A stretch of DNA of 64,000 bases from IMG/VR virus record IMGVR_UViG_3300003322_000571, positions 286,090-350,089 of that record. One strand, given 5' to 3'. The stretch is from a virus. Positions 49,718 to 57,410 of this stretch are shown here, in pieces. The position numbers and the translations under genes were made by a program. Positions within the stretch are counted from its first letter, which is position 1. The number at the start of each line of letters is the position of its first letter. The notes beneath the pieces are model-generated. The model was given only the letters and a program-made list of their open reading frames with translations, was not told the origin of the DNA and made no database searches.

Positions 49718-50008
49718 ATGTTTTCAAATGATGTAATCTCTATCCGTTGGAATGCGATCAAAGAAAAAGACCTTGATCCGTTTCACGACCTGCTTGTTGA
49801 CATTTATGATCGCGAATACACATTCGAGAACATGATTGAGATCCTTAAGCTAGTTCCAAAATATCTGGTTGTAGAAGCGTGCAACTGGGGATTCGATACG
49901 GAAGTTCGCGAAAAGCTGCACACTACGCTCAGTGATGTTGCGTACAGGGGCTTGATCGAAGATCCTAACTTCATGAACAAAAATGTTTCCACTCAGCAAA
50001 CGAGTTGA
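49718..50008 (+). CDS. Hypothetical protein (96 aa)
   Basis: Acidic, helical, IRWNAIKEKDLDPFHDLLVD. AAGGAATC upstream. Overlaps the M23 gene by 26 bases. Unknown. Confidence 0.55.
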   Translation: MFSNDVISIRWNAIKEKDLDPFHDLLVDIYDREYTFENMIEILKLVPKYLVVEACNWGFDTEVREKLHTTLSDVAYRGLIEDPNFMNKNVSTQQTS

Positions 50009-50453
50009 CATTCCAAGAGCCGGTCATCCCGGCTCTTTCGGTTTCCGTCGCAAAAACCACATCCATGAAGGGATTGACTTGTACGGCAATCCTGGAGATC
50101 CCGTATACGCAATTCAATCAGGCTACGTACTGACGAGTTATCCTTTCACAGGCGAACAAGTAGGAATGCCGTGGTGGCACAATACTGATGCGATCGCAAT
50201 CGCTGACGAGAATGGCACGTGGGTATATGGCGAGATGGAAGTTGAACGATTAACTCCCGGCACATATGTCAACGAAGGTGATATCGTTGGTTATCTGAAG
50301 ACTGTCCTCAAGAAGGACAAAGGTCGTCCGATGACAATGCTTCATATTGAGCGTTGGAAGCCGGAATATATTCCGCATACAATGCTATGGCAACTTGATC
50401 AACCACAGCCTGATTTCTTAATTGACCCAACAGAATTACTGGAAGTACTATGA
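49983..50453 (+). CDS. M23-family peptidase domain protein
   Basis: 156 residues. Zinc motifs IHEGIDLYGNPGDPVYA (HxxxD) near residue 27 and TMLHIERW (HxH-like) near residue 119, as in LytM endopeptidases that cut peptidoglycan cross-links. No signal peptide. The second His of HxH is Glu here (HIE), so activity is uncertain. Confidence 0.7.
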   Translation: MFPLSKRVDIPRAGHPGSFGFRRKNHIHEGIDLYGNPGDPVYAIQSGYVLTSYPFTGEQVGMPWWHNTDAIAIADENGTWVYGEMEVERLTPGTYVNEGDIVGYLKTVLKKDKGRPMTMLHIERWKPEYIPHTMLWQLDQPQPDFLIDPTELLEVL

Positions 50454-50692
50454 CACATTACAATACAGCGATCCCACCACTGCATGAATATTATGTTGCT
50501 GGTGTCATTGACGACAAAGGTCCAGCATACGTATATGCAATGGGTGCTCAGGATCCAGAGCCACATGCGTACATTCGCGACCTAACATATGCCTGTAATT
50601 GGCCTTCACTTGAAGCACTTGAGAAACAACAAGAGTGTTATCCGTGTTTGAAGCCTATGCAACGGTTCAAGGTCACGGTTACTCCTATTTGA
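50450..50692 (+). CDS. Hypothetical protein (80 aa)
   Basis: ATGA overlap with the M23 gene. Pro/Tyr-rich, with WPSLEALEKQQECYPCLKP. Unknown. Confidence 0.55.
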   Translation: MTHYNTAIPPLHEYYVAGVIDDKGPAYVYAMGAQDPEPHAYIRDLTYACNWPSLEALEKQQECYPCLKPMQRFKVTVTPI

Positions 50693-50698
50693 CCCTGT

Positions 50699-50727
50699 TG
50701 ACCCAAAAGTGACTTACTAATAAAGTG
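50699..50727 (+). promoter_or_regulatory. Sigma-70-like promoter of rnlA
   Basis: TTGACC, ~17-base spacer, TAAAGT, before the RNA ligase gene. Confidence 0.5.
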
Positions 50728-50756
50728 GTCAAACTTTTACTCAACAGAGACCTAAA

Positions 50757-51884
50757 ATGGAACTGTACAATCAACTGATGGCGCTGACGCAAGATGGCGA
50801 TGCTTTCTACTTCCAGGACTTCGAACTGGATCGTGTGAAGTATCGTATCTTCAACTACCGTCTCGCTTCGTACAGCGACTTCCTGAAGCCAGGCGCTCTG
50901 GAGTGCCGTGGCATCATGTTTGATATCACCGACGGTATTGCTGAACTTGTTGCACGTCCGATGCAGAAGTTCTTCAATCTGAACGAAAATCCGATGACGA
51001 TGAACCTCGATCTGTCGCAAGTCGACACGGTTGAGCTGAAGGCTGACGGTTCGTTGATGTCAACGTTCATTCATTGGACTGATTCTGGTCCGATGCTTCG
51101 TCTCAAGTCGAAGGGTTCGCTGTTCTCTGAACAAGCAATCGACTCGCTGAAGTGGCTCACTGACCACGATCCGGAACTGAAGCATCATCTGTTCATGGTG
51201 ACGCTCGATGGCTACACGGTCAATCTCGAGTGGTGCGCTCCGTTCAACCGGATCGTGATTGGTTATGAAAAGCCGCACCTGAAAATCCTGAACGTTCGCA
51301 AGATGGAAACCGGCGAATACATGCCGCGTGTTGTGATCGAAGATCGTTTCCGTAACCCGGATTGGATCATCGACCGCGTCCGTACAGACGGCCTCAACAC
51401 GGCTGATTTCGTCAAGTCGATCCCTGCGCTGCAAGACGACATTGAAGGTTACGTGTGCCGTATCGGTGACCTGTGGTTCAAGGTCAAGACCGAGAAGTAC
51501 ATGTCGCTTCACCACGCGAAGGATTCTGTCAACAATCCACGTCGTCTGTTTGAAGCAATCATCGACGAAGGAATCGATGACCTTCGCTCAATGTTTGCAC
51601 AAGATGCACTCGCGATGAAGTTGATCGACGAGATGCAAGAGAAGGTTACACGGATGTACAACAGTGTTGTTCGTCAAGTGGAAGACTACTACAGTGCGAA
51701 CAAGGCGAAGGAACGCAAGGATTATGCGATCGGTGCACAGACGCTGTCGATTGACGGTGTCAAGCTGATGTCACTCGCGATGAACCTGTACATCGGCCGT
51801 GATCCTGGTTTCAAGGACTTCCTCAAGGGGAAGTACAAGGAACTCGGCTTCAAAGATACGTCGGTTGACAAGAAAGAAGACTGA
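50757..51884 (+). CDS. rnlA: RNA ligase 1 (T4 Rnl1 family)
   Basis: 375 residues. Resembles T4 gp63 closely: RIFNYRLASYSDFLKPGALECRG, the FFNLNENPMTMN segment, adenylation motif VELKADGSLMSTF (K-x-DG), motif IIIa NLEWCAPFNRIV, IEGYVCRIG and WFKVKTEKY (motif V). It seals RNA breaks; in T4 it repairs tRNA cut by the anticodon nuclease PrrC. Its presence with many phage tRNAs supports a tRNA-repair role. Followed by a 12-bp terminator. Confidence 0.93.
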   Translation: MELYNQLMALTQDGDAFYFQDFELDRVKYRIFNYRLASYSDFLKPGALECRGIMFDITDGIAELVARPMQKFFNLNENPMTMNLDLSQVDTVELKADGSLMSTFIHWTDSGPMLRLKSKGSLFSEQAIDSLKWLTDHDPELKHHLFMVTLDGYTVNLEWCAPFNRIVIGYEKPHLKILNVRKMETGEYMPRVVIEDRFRNPDWIIDRVRTDGLNTADFVKSIPALQDDIEGYVCRIGDLWFKVKTEKYMSLHHAKDSVNNPRRLFEAIIDEGIDDLRSMFAQDALAMKLIDEMQEKVTRMYNSVVRQVEDYYSANKAKERKDYAIGAQTLSIDGVKLMSLAMNLYIGRDPGFKDFLKGKYKELGFKDTSVDKKED

Positions 51885-51889
51885 CCTGT

Positions 51890-51924
51890 AGAACTATAAC
51901 CTGAAAAGGGTTATAGTTCTTTTC
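51890..51924 (+). terminator. Intrinsic terminator of rnlA
   Basis: AGAACTATAACC/GGTTATAGTTCT with a 7-base loop and TTTT. Confidence 0.85.
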
Positions 51925-51946
51925 ATTAAGTCAACCAGGAATAGAA

Positions 51947-53047
51947 ATGTACTTCCTGCTTATTGCGTTCATTCCGATGATCCTTCCGTGGATCGCCAAG
52001 GCTGTGTGGCCTCACGAAATCAAGTGGGCTGAAATGGCCGTTGCAAGTGTCCTTGCAATCGTCGTTGCTGGTGCCGTGTATGGTTTCGGCTTGTATGACC
52101 AGACTGCAGACCAAGAAATCTGGAACGGTCAGCTTGTGTCGAAGCAACGTATCCATGATACGTATGAGCAGTCGTATGAATGCAACTGCACTTCGTCAAC
52201 TGATTCGAAAGGTAACACTACTCGTAGTTGCCAAACGTGCTACGAAACGCATTACACGGTTGAATGGCTGTGTAACACGACAATCGGCACGTTGCAATAC
52301 GACAAGCTCGATAGTACGAGCCGTAGTGTGTACAAGAAACCCGATCCGTTCCTGTACACGCGCGCACAGGTTGGTGACCCCGTGTCGCGATCTGTAGCAT
52401 TCACCAACTACGTCAAAGCTGTACCGGACAGTTTGTTCCATCAGCACGACATCCAGAAGTTTGAGAAGCTGATCCCGCCGTATCCTGGCAACATTTATGA
52501 GTTGTACCGTATCAATCGTGCACTCGCTGCAGGCGTGATGATTCCTGATCTCGCTGACTGGAATCAGGACATTTCGTTGATTTTGCGTAAGCTTGGTCCT
52601 CAGAAACAGGCGAATGTGATCACAGTGTTTGTCAACACGAACGACATGAACTATGTTCAAGCACTCGAAGGCAAATGGATCGGCGGTAAGAAGAATGACA
52701 TCATCGTGATCATGGGTGTTACGCAGTATCCAAAGATTGATTGGGTTGCTGTGTCGAGCTGGACTGATAGCCAGATTTTCAAGGTTCAACTGCGCGATGC
52801 GATCACTGAAATTGGTGTCGTCGATCGCTCGAAGATCATAGCTGCAATCGAACAACACACGATGAAGAGCTTCGTTCGCAAGAAGATGAAGGACTTCGAA
52901 TACCTCAAGGCGCAAATTGAACCATCTGCGACCGTGTTGACCCTTGCTGTGATTCTCAGTATGCTTGCTTCAATCGGGTCAACGTTCTACTTCTACAAGT
53001 ACGATCCGTTTGGCTCTTCATACAGGTCTTCACGTCGTCGGTTCTAA
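51947..53047 (+). CDS. Membrane protein with two terminal anchors (366 aa)
   Basis: N-terminal helices (LLIAFIPMILPWIAKAVW, MAVASVLAIVVAGAVYGF) and a C-terminal helix (TVLTLAVILSMLASIGSTFY). The soluble middle has a Cys cluster (CNCTSS, CQTCYETHY). It directly precedes a LemA-like gene; in bacteria LemA genes often accompany a TPM-domain membrane protein, which this could mimic. Unverified. Confidence 0.6.
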   Translation: MYFLLIAFIPMILPWIAKAVWPHEIKWAEMAVASVLAIVVAGAVYGFGLYDQTADQEIWNGQLVSKQRIHDTYEQSYECNCTSSTDSKGNTTRSCQTCYETHYTVEWLCNTTIGTLQYDKLDSTSRSVYKKPDPFLYTRAQVGDPVSRSVAFTNYVKAVPDSLFHQHDIQKFEKLIPPYPGNIYELYRINRALAAGVMIPDLADWNQDISLILRKLGPQKQANVITVFVNTNDMNYVQALEGKWIGGKKNDIIVIMGVTQYPKIDWVAVSSWTDSQIFKVQLRDAITEIGVVDRSKIIAAIEQHTMKSFVRKKMKDFEYLKAQIEPSATVLTLAVILSMLASIGSTFYFYKYDPFGSSYRSSRRRF

Positions 53048-53091
53048 CTGCAAATTCCCTCAACCACTATGCCCAATGGGCACATATGCAA

Positions 53092-53694
53092 ATGAAACAA
53101 AATCGTATCAACCAACGTGGCGGTGCTGGTATCGTCGCCCTGATCGTTCTGGCGATCGTCCTCGTGATCGGTGGCGGTATCTTCGCTCTGTACGTGTCGA
53201 ACGCGAACTACGGCAACCGGACGGAAGTCCAGATCCAAGGTATCTGGGAAAACAACCAGAACATCCTTGGTCAATACACGCTGAAGGTGCAAGAAATTGC
53301 ATCGGTGCCGGAGATGTACAAGAATGACCTGAAGGAAGTGATGACTTCCGTCATGCAGGCTCGTCAAGGTCCAGATGGCAGCAAAGCAGCGTTCCAGTTC
53401 TTCAAGGAACACAACATCAACATTGACACGGCGATGTACACGAAGATCCAACAAGTGATCGAAGCCGGTCGTAACGACTTCCAAACGAATCAGACGCGCC
53501 TGATCGACACGAAGAAGGTGTACCGTGAGCAGCTCGGTTCGATCCCGAAGGGTTGGTTCCTGTCGATGGCTGGCTACCCGAAGATCAAGATCGGTTATCC
53601 GAACATCAACGATGATGACTACAAGCCGGTCGTTGCTGAAGACACCCGTGACGTGTTCAAGAGCGGCGTCCAGAAGCCGGTCAAGCTGCGCTAA
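53092..53694 (+). CDS. LemA-family protein
   Basis: About 200 residues. One N-terminal transmembrane helix (GIVALIVLAIVLVIGGGIFAL), then the helical LemA pattern (VQIQGIWENNQNILGQY, then DFQTNQTRLIDTKKVYREQL). LemA proteins are membrane proteins of poorly known function. An in-frame ATG at 53086 is an alternative start. Confidence 0.75.
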   Translation: MKQNRINQRGGAGIVALIVLAIVLVIGGGIFALYVSNANYGNRTEVQIQGIWENNQNILGQYTLKVQEIASVPEMYKNDLKEVMTSVMQARQGPDGSKAAFQFFKEHNINIDTAMYTKIQQVIEAGRNDFQTNQTRLIDTKKVYREQLGSIPKGWFLSMAGYPKIKIGYPNINDDDYKPVVAEDTRDVFKSGVQKPVKLR

Positions 53695-53711
53695 GTAACT
53701 GCGCATGAAAC

Positions 53712-53738
53712 AAGGCCCCTCTAGAGGGGCCTTTTCTT
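53712..53738 (+). terminator. Intrinsic terminator
   Basis: AAGGCCCCTC/GAGGGGCCTT hairpin with T-rich tail after the LemA-like gene. Confidence 0.85.
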
Positions 53739-53747
53739 TTGCCTGTT

Positions 53748-53755
53748 CATAAATA
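53748..53755 (+). promoter_or_regulatory. Late promoter (CATAAATA)
   Basis: CATAAATATC, 30 bases before the 406-aa acidic gene. Confidence 0.6.
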
Positions 53756-53785
53756 TCTGATCCAACTCGTCTAAAGGACCAGATA

Positions 53786-55006
53786 ATGAACAAACAAGGT
53801 TTTGTAATCGCTAAAAACAAGGGCGTAGATGCATTCTTCACGTCACAGAGTTCTTACGACCGTCCAAAGTGGGTTGCTGTTACTGAATCGAAGGTATACG
53901 CAACCGTAGAGCTTGCCGAAACAGCAGCTAAGAAATTGTACCGTTATGGTGCGTATGAAGCACGTATTGTTCCTCTTGCGGAGGCAATGGCATTTGAGAT
54001 GCCAGATGAAGACCTCGATGATGAAACAAACGTAGCGTCTGTTCCTGAAGACGACGATAAAACTGAAATGGTTGCTATCGTTCGTGGTGAAGACGGCGTT
54101 GACATTCCGCAAGGCGACGAAACAGCAGATATCGAAGGTATGGTTGATGCTGACCTCGGTATTGCTGACGATGTTGACAAGCAAGCTATCACGACGACGA
54201 TTGATGCTGAGATGGACCTGGGTGATGAGGATTTGGACCTTGAACTTGATGATGAAGACGAAGTCGGTCTTCCAAACGGCGATCAAGTAGCAGGTGGTCC
54301 AGACGGTGCGCCAATTACACGTATGGAGTCCGCTATCGTTAACGAGCTGTCGCTTGATACAGTCAAATCGTATGCAAACAAGTCGGGTCGCTCAATTGCA
54401 CAACTTCGTGCAAAAGCTGACCGTGGCGATGTAGCAAGCGATCGTAAGCGTCAGCAGCGTAAGCAAGGCAATGTGCGTGCGATCAACCGTATCTTCTCGA
54501 ACAGTCAATACAACGAATCAGAAACGATGCCAGCTAAGCCACCTTTGGATGCTAAGCCGTCAGAGAACAAAGACACGGCTCTTGACACAAAGAAGGCTGA
54601 AGTAATTAAGTACAAGGATCAGGCTGTTGACTTCAATGACACTGATACCAAGCTTGACAAATCAGGTGCATGGCCACATGATGCTAAGGTGAAAACGCCA
54701 GCTAATGTGTTGTCGGATCTCCGTAAGGCAATTGAAGATCACAAGAAGAGTGCTAAGGAATCCGAACGCTCGAACACAGAACGTGCCTCGTTCTGCTTAA
54801 CAGTCGCCAATGCGTTCGAACAGTTGCTCGCTGACCTCGAACAAGGTACTGGCGAAGGCGTCAAGGCTGCTCAGATTCACATGACGAGCTGGATGAACCC
54901 TATCACGGCATACTTGCCACAGTCTGTACAACAGTACGTTTACCTTGGTGGTCGTAAGCCTTCGTTGAAGGACTTCTACACAAAGGCACAAAAGGCTGGA
55001 GAATAA
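53786..55006 (+). CDS. Large acidic protein (406 aa)
   Basis: The N-terminal ~65 residues form a small folded domain (VAVTESKVYATVELAETAAKKL), followed by a highly acidic stretch (~75-165), a basic patch (DRKRQQRKQGNVRA), and a helical C-terminal region. Late promoter and composition suggest a virion-associated or internal head protein. Unknown. Confidence 0.65.
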   Translation: MNKQGFVIAKNKGVDAFFTSQSSYDRPKWVAVTESKVYATVELAETAAKKLYRYGAYEARIVPLAEAMAFEMPDEDLDDETNVASVPEDDDKTEMVAIVRGEDGVDIPQGDETADIEGMVDADLGIADDVDKQAITTTIDAEMDLGDEDLDLELDDEDEVGLPNGDQVAGGPDGAPITRMESAIVNELSLDTVKSYANKSGRSIAQLRAKADRGDVASDRKRQQRKQGNVRAINRIFSNSQYNESETMPAKPPLDAKPSENKDTALDTKKAEVIKYKDQAVDFNDTDTKLDKSGAWPHDAKVKTPANVLSDLRKAIEDHKKSAKESERSNTERASFCLTVANAFEQLLADLEQGTGEGVKAAQIHMTSWMNPITAYLPQSVQQYVYLGGRKPSLKDFYTKAQKAGE

Positions 55007-55009
55007 CAA

Positions 55010-55408
55010 ATGAAACTACGTTCGATTTTGGAAGCAAAGAAGCTGTTGACGCAGGACGAGTTGGAAGCGATCAACAAGCAAGCTTTGAAAGATGACATCA
55101 GAAACAATGAAATCGCCTTGCAAAAGGCGATTGAAGATGGTGATGACGAATCTGCCGCTGAATATCGTGAAATTCTCAAGGCTTGCCGTGCTGAATTGAA
55201 CGAAGACATGGGCCAAACAGCTGAAGCATCACAAGCATATGCTGCCCACATGGGTGCTATTAGGCAAATGTTGACTGAATTGGGGAAAAGTCTTGACAAT
55301 CATGCTAAACGTCAAGCACTCGATAAAGGCAACTGGGGTTACGCAGGTGACCTTGAGTCTGTCGCAGAGAAATTGAAGGATGTTCTTGAAGGTTTCAGCC
55401 AATTCTAA
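55010..55408 (+). CDS. Helical protein (132 aa)
   Basis: Almost entirely helical and charged (LTQDELEAINKQALKDDIRNN). Three bases after the acidic gene. The N-terminal SILEAKKLL recalls the start motifs of late virion genes in this window. Unknown. Confidence 0.6.
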   Translation: MKLRSILEAKKLLTQDELEAINKQALKDDIRNNEIALQKAIEDGDDESAAEYREILKACRAELNEDMGQTAEASQAYAAHMGAIRQMLTELGKSLDNHAKRQALDKGNWGYAGDLESVAEKLKDVLEGFSQF

Positions 55409-55419
55409 GTAAACGGTTG

Positions 55420-55449
55420 TTGACTTTTTAGGTAACTCTCATATATACT
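55420..55449 (+). promoter_or_regulatory. Promoter upstream of the tRNA region
   Basis: TTGACT, 18-base spacer with GGTAAC, TATACT. Followed by a 10-bp hairpin (TTCAAACACG/CGTGTTTGAA, 55461-55490). Same plan as the promoter of the large ncRNA. Confidence 0.7.
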
Positions 55450-55518
55450 TCACGTAACAGTTCAAACACGTCGTCAAAAGCGTGTTTGAACCGATAGGTA
55501 AATTCTGTTGTAACCCTT

Positions 55519-55526
55519 CATAAATA
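55519..55526 (+). promoter_or_regulatory. Late promoter (CATAAATA) inside an inverted repeat
   Basis: CATAAATAG is flanked by GTTGTAAC (55507-55514) and GTTACAAC (55535-55542), which could form a hairpin or operator around the promoter. Confidence 0.5.
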
Positions 55527-55568
55527 GAAGTACAGTTACAACAACTTAACGAAACAAGGTTTTCACAA

Positions 55569-55706
55569 ATGCAACACTTCGGTCAACATCACAGCGAGCA
55601 GCTTAGCCTTCAGTGGCAAGGCATGAGCTCCCTGCGTTCCGAATTGTGTGACTATCCTCGATTTGATGAACCTACGACCGCCCTTTGTGGAGGACTTGCA
55701 GCATAA
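55569..55706 (+). CDS. Small protein (45 aa)
   Basis: Frame MQHFGQHHSEQLSLQWQGM... ending GGLAA. AAGG lies ~10 bases upstream; a late promoter and a terminator (55733-55765) bound it as a single-gene unit. Gln/His-rich. Unknown. Confidence 0.5.
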   Translation: MQHFGQHHSEQLSLQWQGMSSLRSELCDYPRFDEPTTALCGGLAA

Positions 55707-55732
55707 TACGCGCAAGAACTGAAACCAAACAC

Positions 55733-55766
55733 AAAGGGCTTAGAGAAATCTAGGCCCTTTCTTTTT
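55733..55766 (+). terminator. Intrinsic terminator before the tRNA array
   Basis: AAAGGGC/GCCCTTT with inner TAGA/TCTA pairing, then CTTTTT. Confidence 0.8.
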
Positions 55767-55841
55767 GGTCAAGTTGAAAAACAAAACCTTAATTGTTCTT
55801 TTTACAATTTGGATAAAACCGATGAATCTAGTGTTCATCGG

Positions 55842-55917
55842 GGTGACGTTAGTGTAGTGGTTCGCATTACTGTCTGTGAAACAGTAGGAACGGGTTCAAT
55901 CCCCGTACGTCACCCCA
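55842..55917 (+). tRNA. tRNA-His(GTG)
   Basis: Acceptor GTGACGT/ACGTCAC, anticodon loop CTGTGAA, T-loop TTCAATC, encoded CCA. G-1 (55842) pairs with C73, the histidine identity pair. First tRNA of the array. Confidence 0.9.
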
Positions 55918-55934
55918 ATGAACATTAGAATTAT

Positions 55935-56026
55935 GGAGGCATGGATGAGTGGTTTATATCGCTTCCCTGCTAAGGAAGAGCTCGGCGAAAGTCGGGCCGT
56001 GGGTTCGAATCCCACTGCCTCCTCCA
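55935..56026 (+). tRNA. tRNA-Ser(GCT)
   Basis: Acceptor GGAGGCA/TGCCTCC, anticodon arm CTTCC-CTGCTAA-GGAAG, long variable arm, T-arm GTGGG-TTCGAAT-CCCAC, CCA encoded. Confidence 0.92.
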
Positions 56027-56039
56027 ATGTGTGTAGTGT

Positions 56040-56111
56040 CAGGGTAGAAGGCGTTTGGTAGCCACTTAGCTTTGGAAGCTTTGAGTCTCAGTTCGATTCT
56101 GAGTATCCTGA
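56040..56111 (+). tRNA. tRNA-Pro(TGG)
   Basis: Acceptor CAGGGTA/TATCCTG (C1-G72, typical of Pro), anticodon loop TTTGGAA, T-arm CTCAG-TTCGATT-CTGAG. The anticodon stem is weak (three good pairs). No CCA. Confidence 0.75.
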
Positions 56112-56129
56112 CAGTGCACATATTACAAT

Positions 56130-56203
56130 AGGGGAATGGTGTAGCGGTAACACAACTGGCTTTGACCCAGTCATCCCAGGTTCGAATCCTGGTTCCCTTG
56201 CCA
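56130..56203 (+). tRNA. tRNA-Gln(TTG)
   Basis: Acceptor AGGGGAA/TTCCCTT, anticodon arm ACTGG-CTTTGAC-CCAGT, T-arm CCAGG-TTCGAAT-CCTGG, CCA encoded. Confidence 0.92.
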
Positions 56204-56213
56204 ACTGATTTCT

Positions 56214-56285
56214 AGGGAAGTAGTGTAGCGGCTATCACCTCTGGTTCTGACCCAGACAACACAGGTTCGAGTCCTGTCTTCCCTG
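56214..56285 (+). tRNA. tRNA-Gln(CTG)
   Basis: Acceptor AGGGAAG/CTTCCCT, anticodon arm TCTGG-TTCTGAC-CCAGA, T-arm ACAGG-TTCGAGT-CCTGT. No CCA. Confidence 0.9.
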
Positions 56286-56366
56286 CAGAGAAACATGCTT
56301 GCATGTAACGACCGAGTCAACGACATGAACTGTGCAGACGTAGTAGTGTTCTTGATTCATTCCTTA

Positions 56367-56435
56367 CTCACCGCCGTCGGAACGGTTCTGTGTCTACGAA
56401 ACACGGATTTGGAGGTTCGAATCCTCTCGGTGGGT
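56367..56435 (+). tRNA. tRNA-Arg(ACG), short D-arm
   Basis: Acceptor CTCACCG/CGGTGGG, anticodon arm TGTGT-CTACGAA-ACACG, T-arm GGAGG-TTCGAAT-CCTCT. The D-arm collapses to CCGT-CGGA-ACGG, so this copy is atypical. A second tRNA-Arg(ACG) follows. Confidence 0.75.
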
Positions 56436-56440
56436 CAAAT

Positions 56441-56514
56441 GTCTCCATAGCTCAGCGGATTAGAGTAACACGCTACGAACGTGTTGGTCGGGGGTTCGAA
56501 TCCCTCTGGAGGCT
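56441..56514 (+). tRNA. tRNA-Arg(ACG)
   Basis: Acceptor GTCTCCA/TGGAGGC, D-arm with AGCGGATTAGA, anticodon arm ACACG-CTACGAA-CGTGT, T-loop TTCGAAT. No CCA. Confidence 0.9.
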
Positions 56515-56523
56515 CAAAAGAGT

Positions 56524-56561
56524 TGATATGTAAAAGGTTACAAAGTAAAGTTTACATATCA
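56524..56561 (+). repeat. 11-bp hairpin between tRNAs
   Basis: TGATATGTAAA and TTTACATATCA separated by 16 bases; a possible processing or stability element. Confidence 0.5.
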
Positions 56562-56573
56562 GTTTCCAAATCT

Positions 56574-56646
56574 GGTGCACTCGGCTCTCTGGGAGACCAC
56601 TTCACTGTCTATGAAGGCTAGACGGGTTCGATTCCCGTGTGCATCG
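56574..56646 (+). tRNA. tRNA-Asp(GTC)
   Basis: Acceptor GGTGCAC/GTGCATC, anticodon arm CTTCA-CTGTCTA-TGAAG, T-arm ACGGG-TTCGATT-CCCGT. No CCA. Confidence 0.88.
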
Positions 56647-56653
56647 CAAATGT

Positions 56654-56828
56654 GTGTTTAAGACTGTCGCACGCCAAAAGGCACAGTGGGTTAAGTCTTA
56701 CTTCATGTCTTTACTTGTTGGCGCAAGTATAACATGTTGTCCATTAGTACAGTGGTAGTACGTCGCCTATAACGGCGAAGACGCGGGTTCGATTCCCGTA
56801 TGGAATTTTTGACGACAGCCTTAAACAC
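56654..56828 (+). ncRNA. Long-stem RNA enclosing a tRNA-like gene
   Basis: GTGTTTAAG-A-CTGTCG (56654-56669) pairs with CGACAG-C-CTTAAACAC (56813-56828), 15 pairs with one mismatch. The loop holds a CGCCAA/TTGGCG hairpin region and the tRNA-like element at 56739-56807. No reading frame. Confidence 0.6.
56739..56808 (+). tRNA. tRNA-like gene with six-base anticodon loop
   Basis: D-arm GTAC-AGTGGTA-GTAC and T-arm GCGGG-TTCGATT-CCCGT are canonical. The anticodon stem TCGCC/GGCGA encloses only TATAAC, and two acceptor pairs are missing. Isotype unassigned. Confidence 0.55.
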
Positions 56829-56829
56829 A

Positions 56830-56880
56830 TGGTTCGTTAGCATAGTCTGGCTTAATGCGCTTGCCTGTCACGCAGTTCGA
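56830..56880 (+). pseudogene. 5' half of a tRNA-Asp(GTC), 3' half missing
   Basis: GGTTCGT acceptor strand, D-arm, and anticodon loop CTGTCAC with 5' stem, then the tRNA sequence stops. The matching 3' acceptor (ACGAACC) is not found downstream; an HNH gene follows. Confidence 0.55.
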
Positions 56881-56890
56881 AGGTGACAGT

Positions 56891-56898
56891 CATAAATA
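56891..56898 (+). promoter_or_regulatory. Late promoter (CATAAATA)
   Basis: CATAAATATC, ~16 bases before the HNH gene inside the tRNA array. Confidence 0.5.
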
Positions 56899-56913
56899 TC
56901 GTCAGAGGTGTTT

Positions 56914-57330
56914 ATGGAAACAAAAGTGTGTTCGGCTTGTAAGGTTAACAAATCGTTGAGTGAGTACAACAAGTACAAGCGATCAAAGGATGGGTTAGAT
57001 TATCGTTGCAAATTGTGTCAGCGCAATTCAAACAAGAGTTGGGTTGAAAACAATTGGGAGCGTAAGCTAGCACAGCAAACTGATCGACGTTCTCAACTAC
57101 TGACACAGTTGAGAGAGTTCAAAAGAACTGCTGGTTGTAGATGCTGTCCTGAAACCGAGCCGGTGTGCTTGGAACTGCATCACCTTGATCCGAATGAGAA
57201 GGAAATTGATCCTTCAAGTATGGTAAGTCAAGGTTGGAGCTGGGAACGCATGAAGAGTGAAATTGATAAGTGTGTAGTCTTGTGTAGTAACTGTCACAAG
57301 AAAGTACATGCGGGATTGTTGGAAATTTAA
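56914..57330 (+). CDS. HNH endonuclease inserted in the tRNA array
   Basis: About 138 residues from ATG 56914 (AGAGGTG upstream). N-terminal zinc knuckle (VCSACKVNK, YRCKLCQRN), then HNH: CRCCPETEPVCLELHHLDPN, VVLCSNCHKKVHAG. Resembles free-standing phage HNH (homing-type) nucleases. It directly follows a truncated tRNA-Asp and carries its own late promoter, suggesting invasion of a tRNA gene. Confidence 0.82.
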   Translation: METKVCSACKVNKSLSEYNKYKRSKDGLDYRCKLCQRNSNKSWVENNWERKLAQQTDRRSQLLTQLREFKRTAGCRCCPETEPVCLELHHLDPNEKEIDPSSMVSQGWSWERMKSEIDKCVVLCSNCHKKVHAGLLEI

Positions 57331-57332
57331 TT

Positions 57333-57407
57333 GGTCTCAAGGTGTTCATGGACGCATACGGCACTGTCACTGCTGAGGAGGGGGATCGTTACCCCCTGGG
57401 ACCGCCA
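57333..57407 (+). tRNA. tRNA-Asp(GTC)
   Basis: Acceptor GGTCTCA/TGGGACC, anticodon arm CGGCA-CTGTCAC-TGCTG, T-stem GGGGG/CCCCC, CCA encoded. The T-loop is ATCGTTA, lacking T54. It may replace the broken tRNA-Asp upstream. Confidence 0.8.
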
Positions 57408-57410
57408 AAT

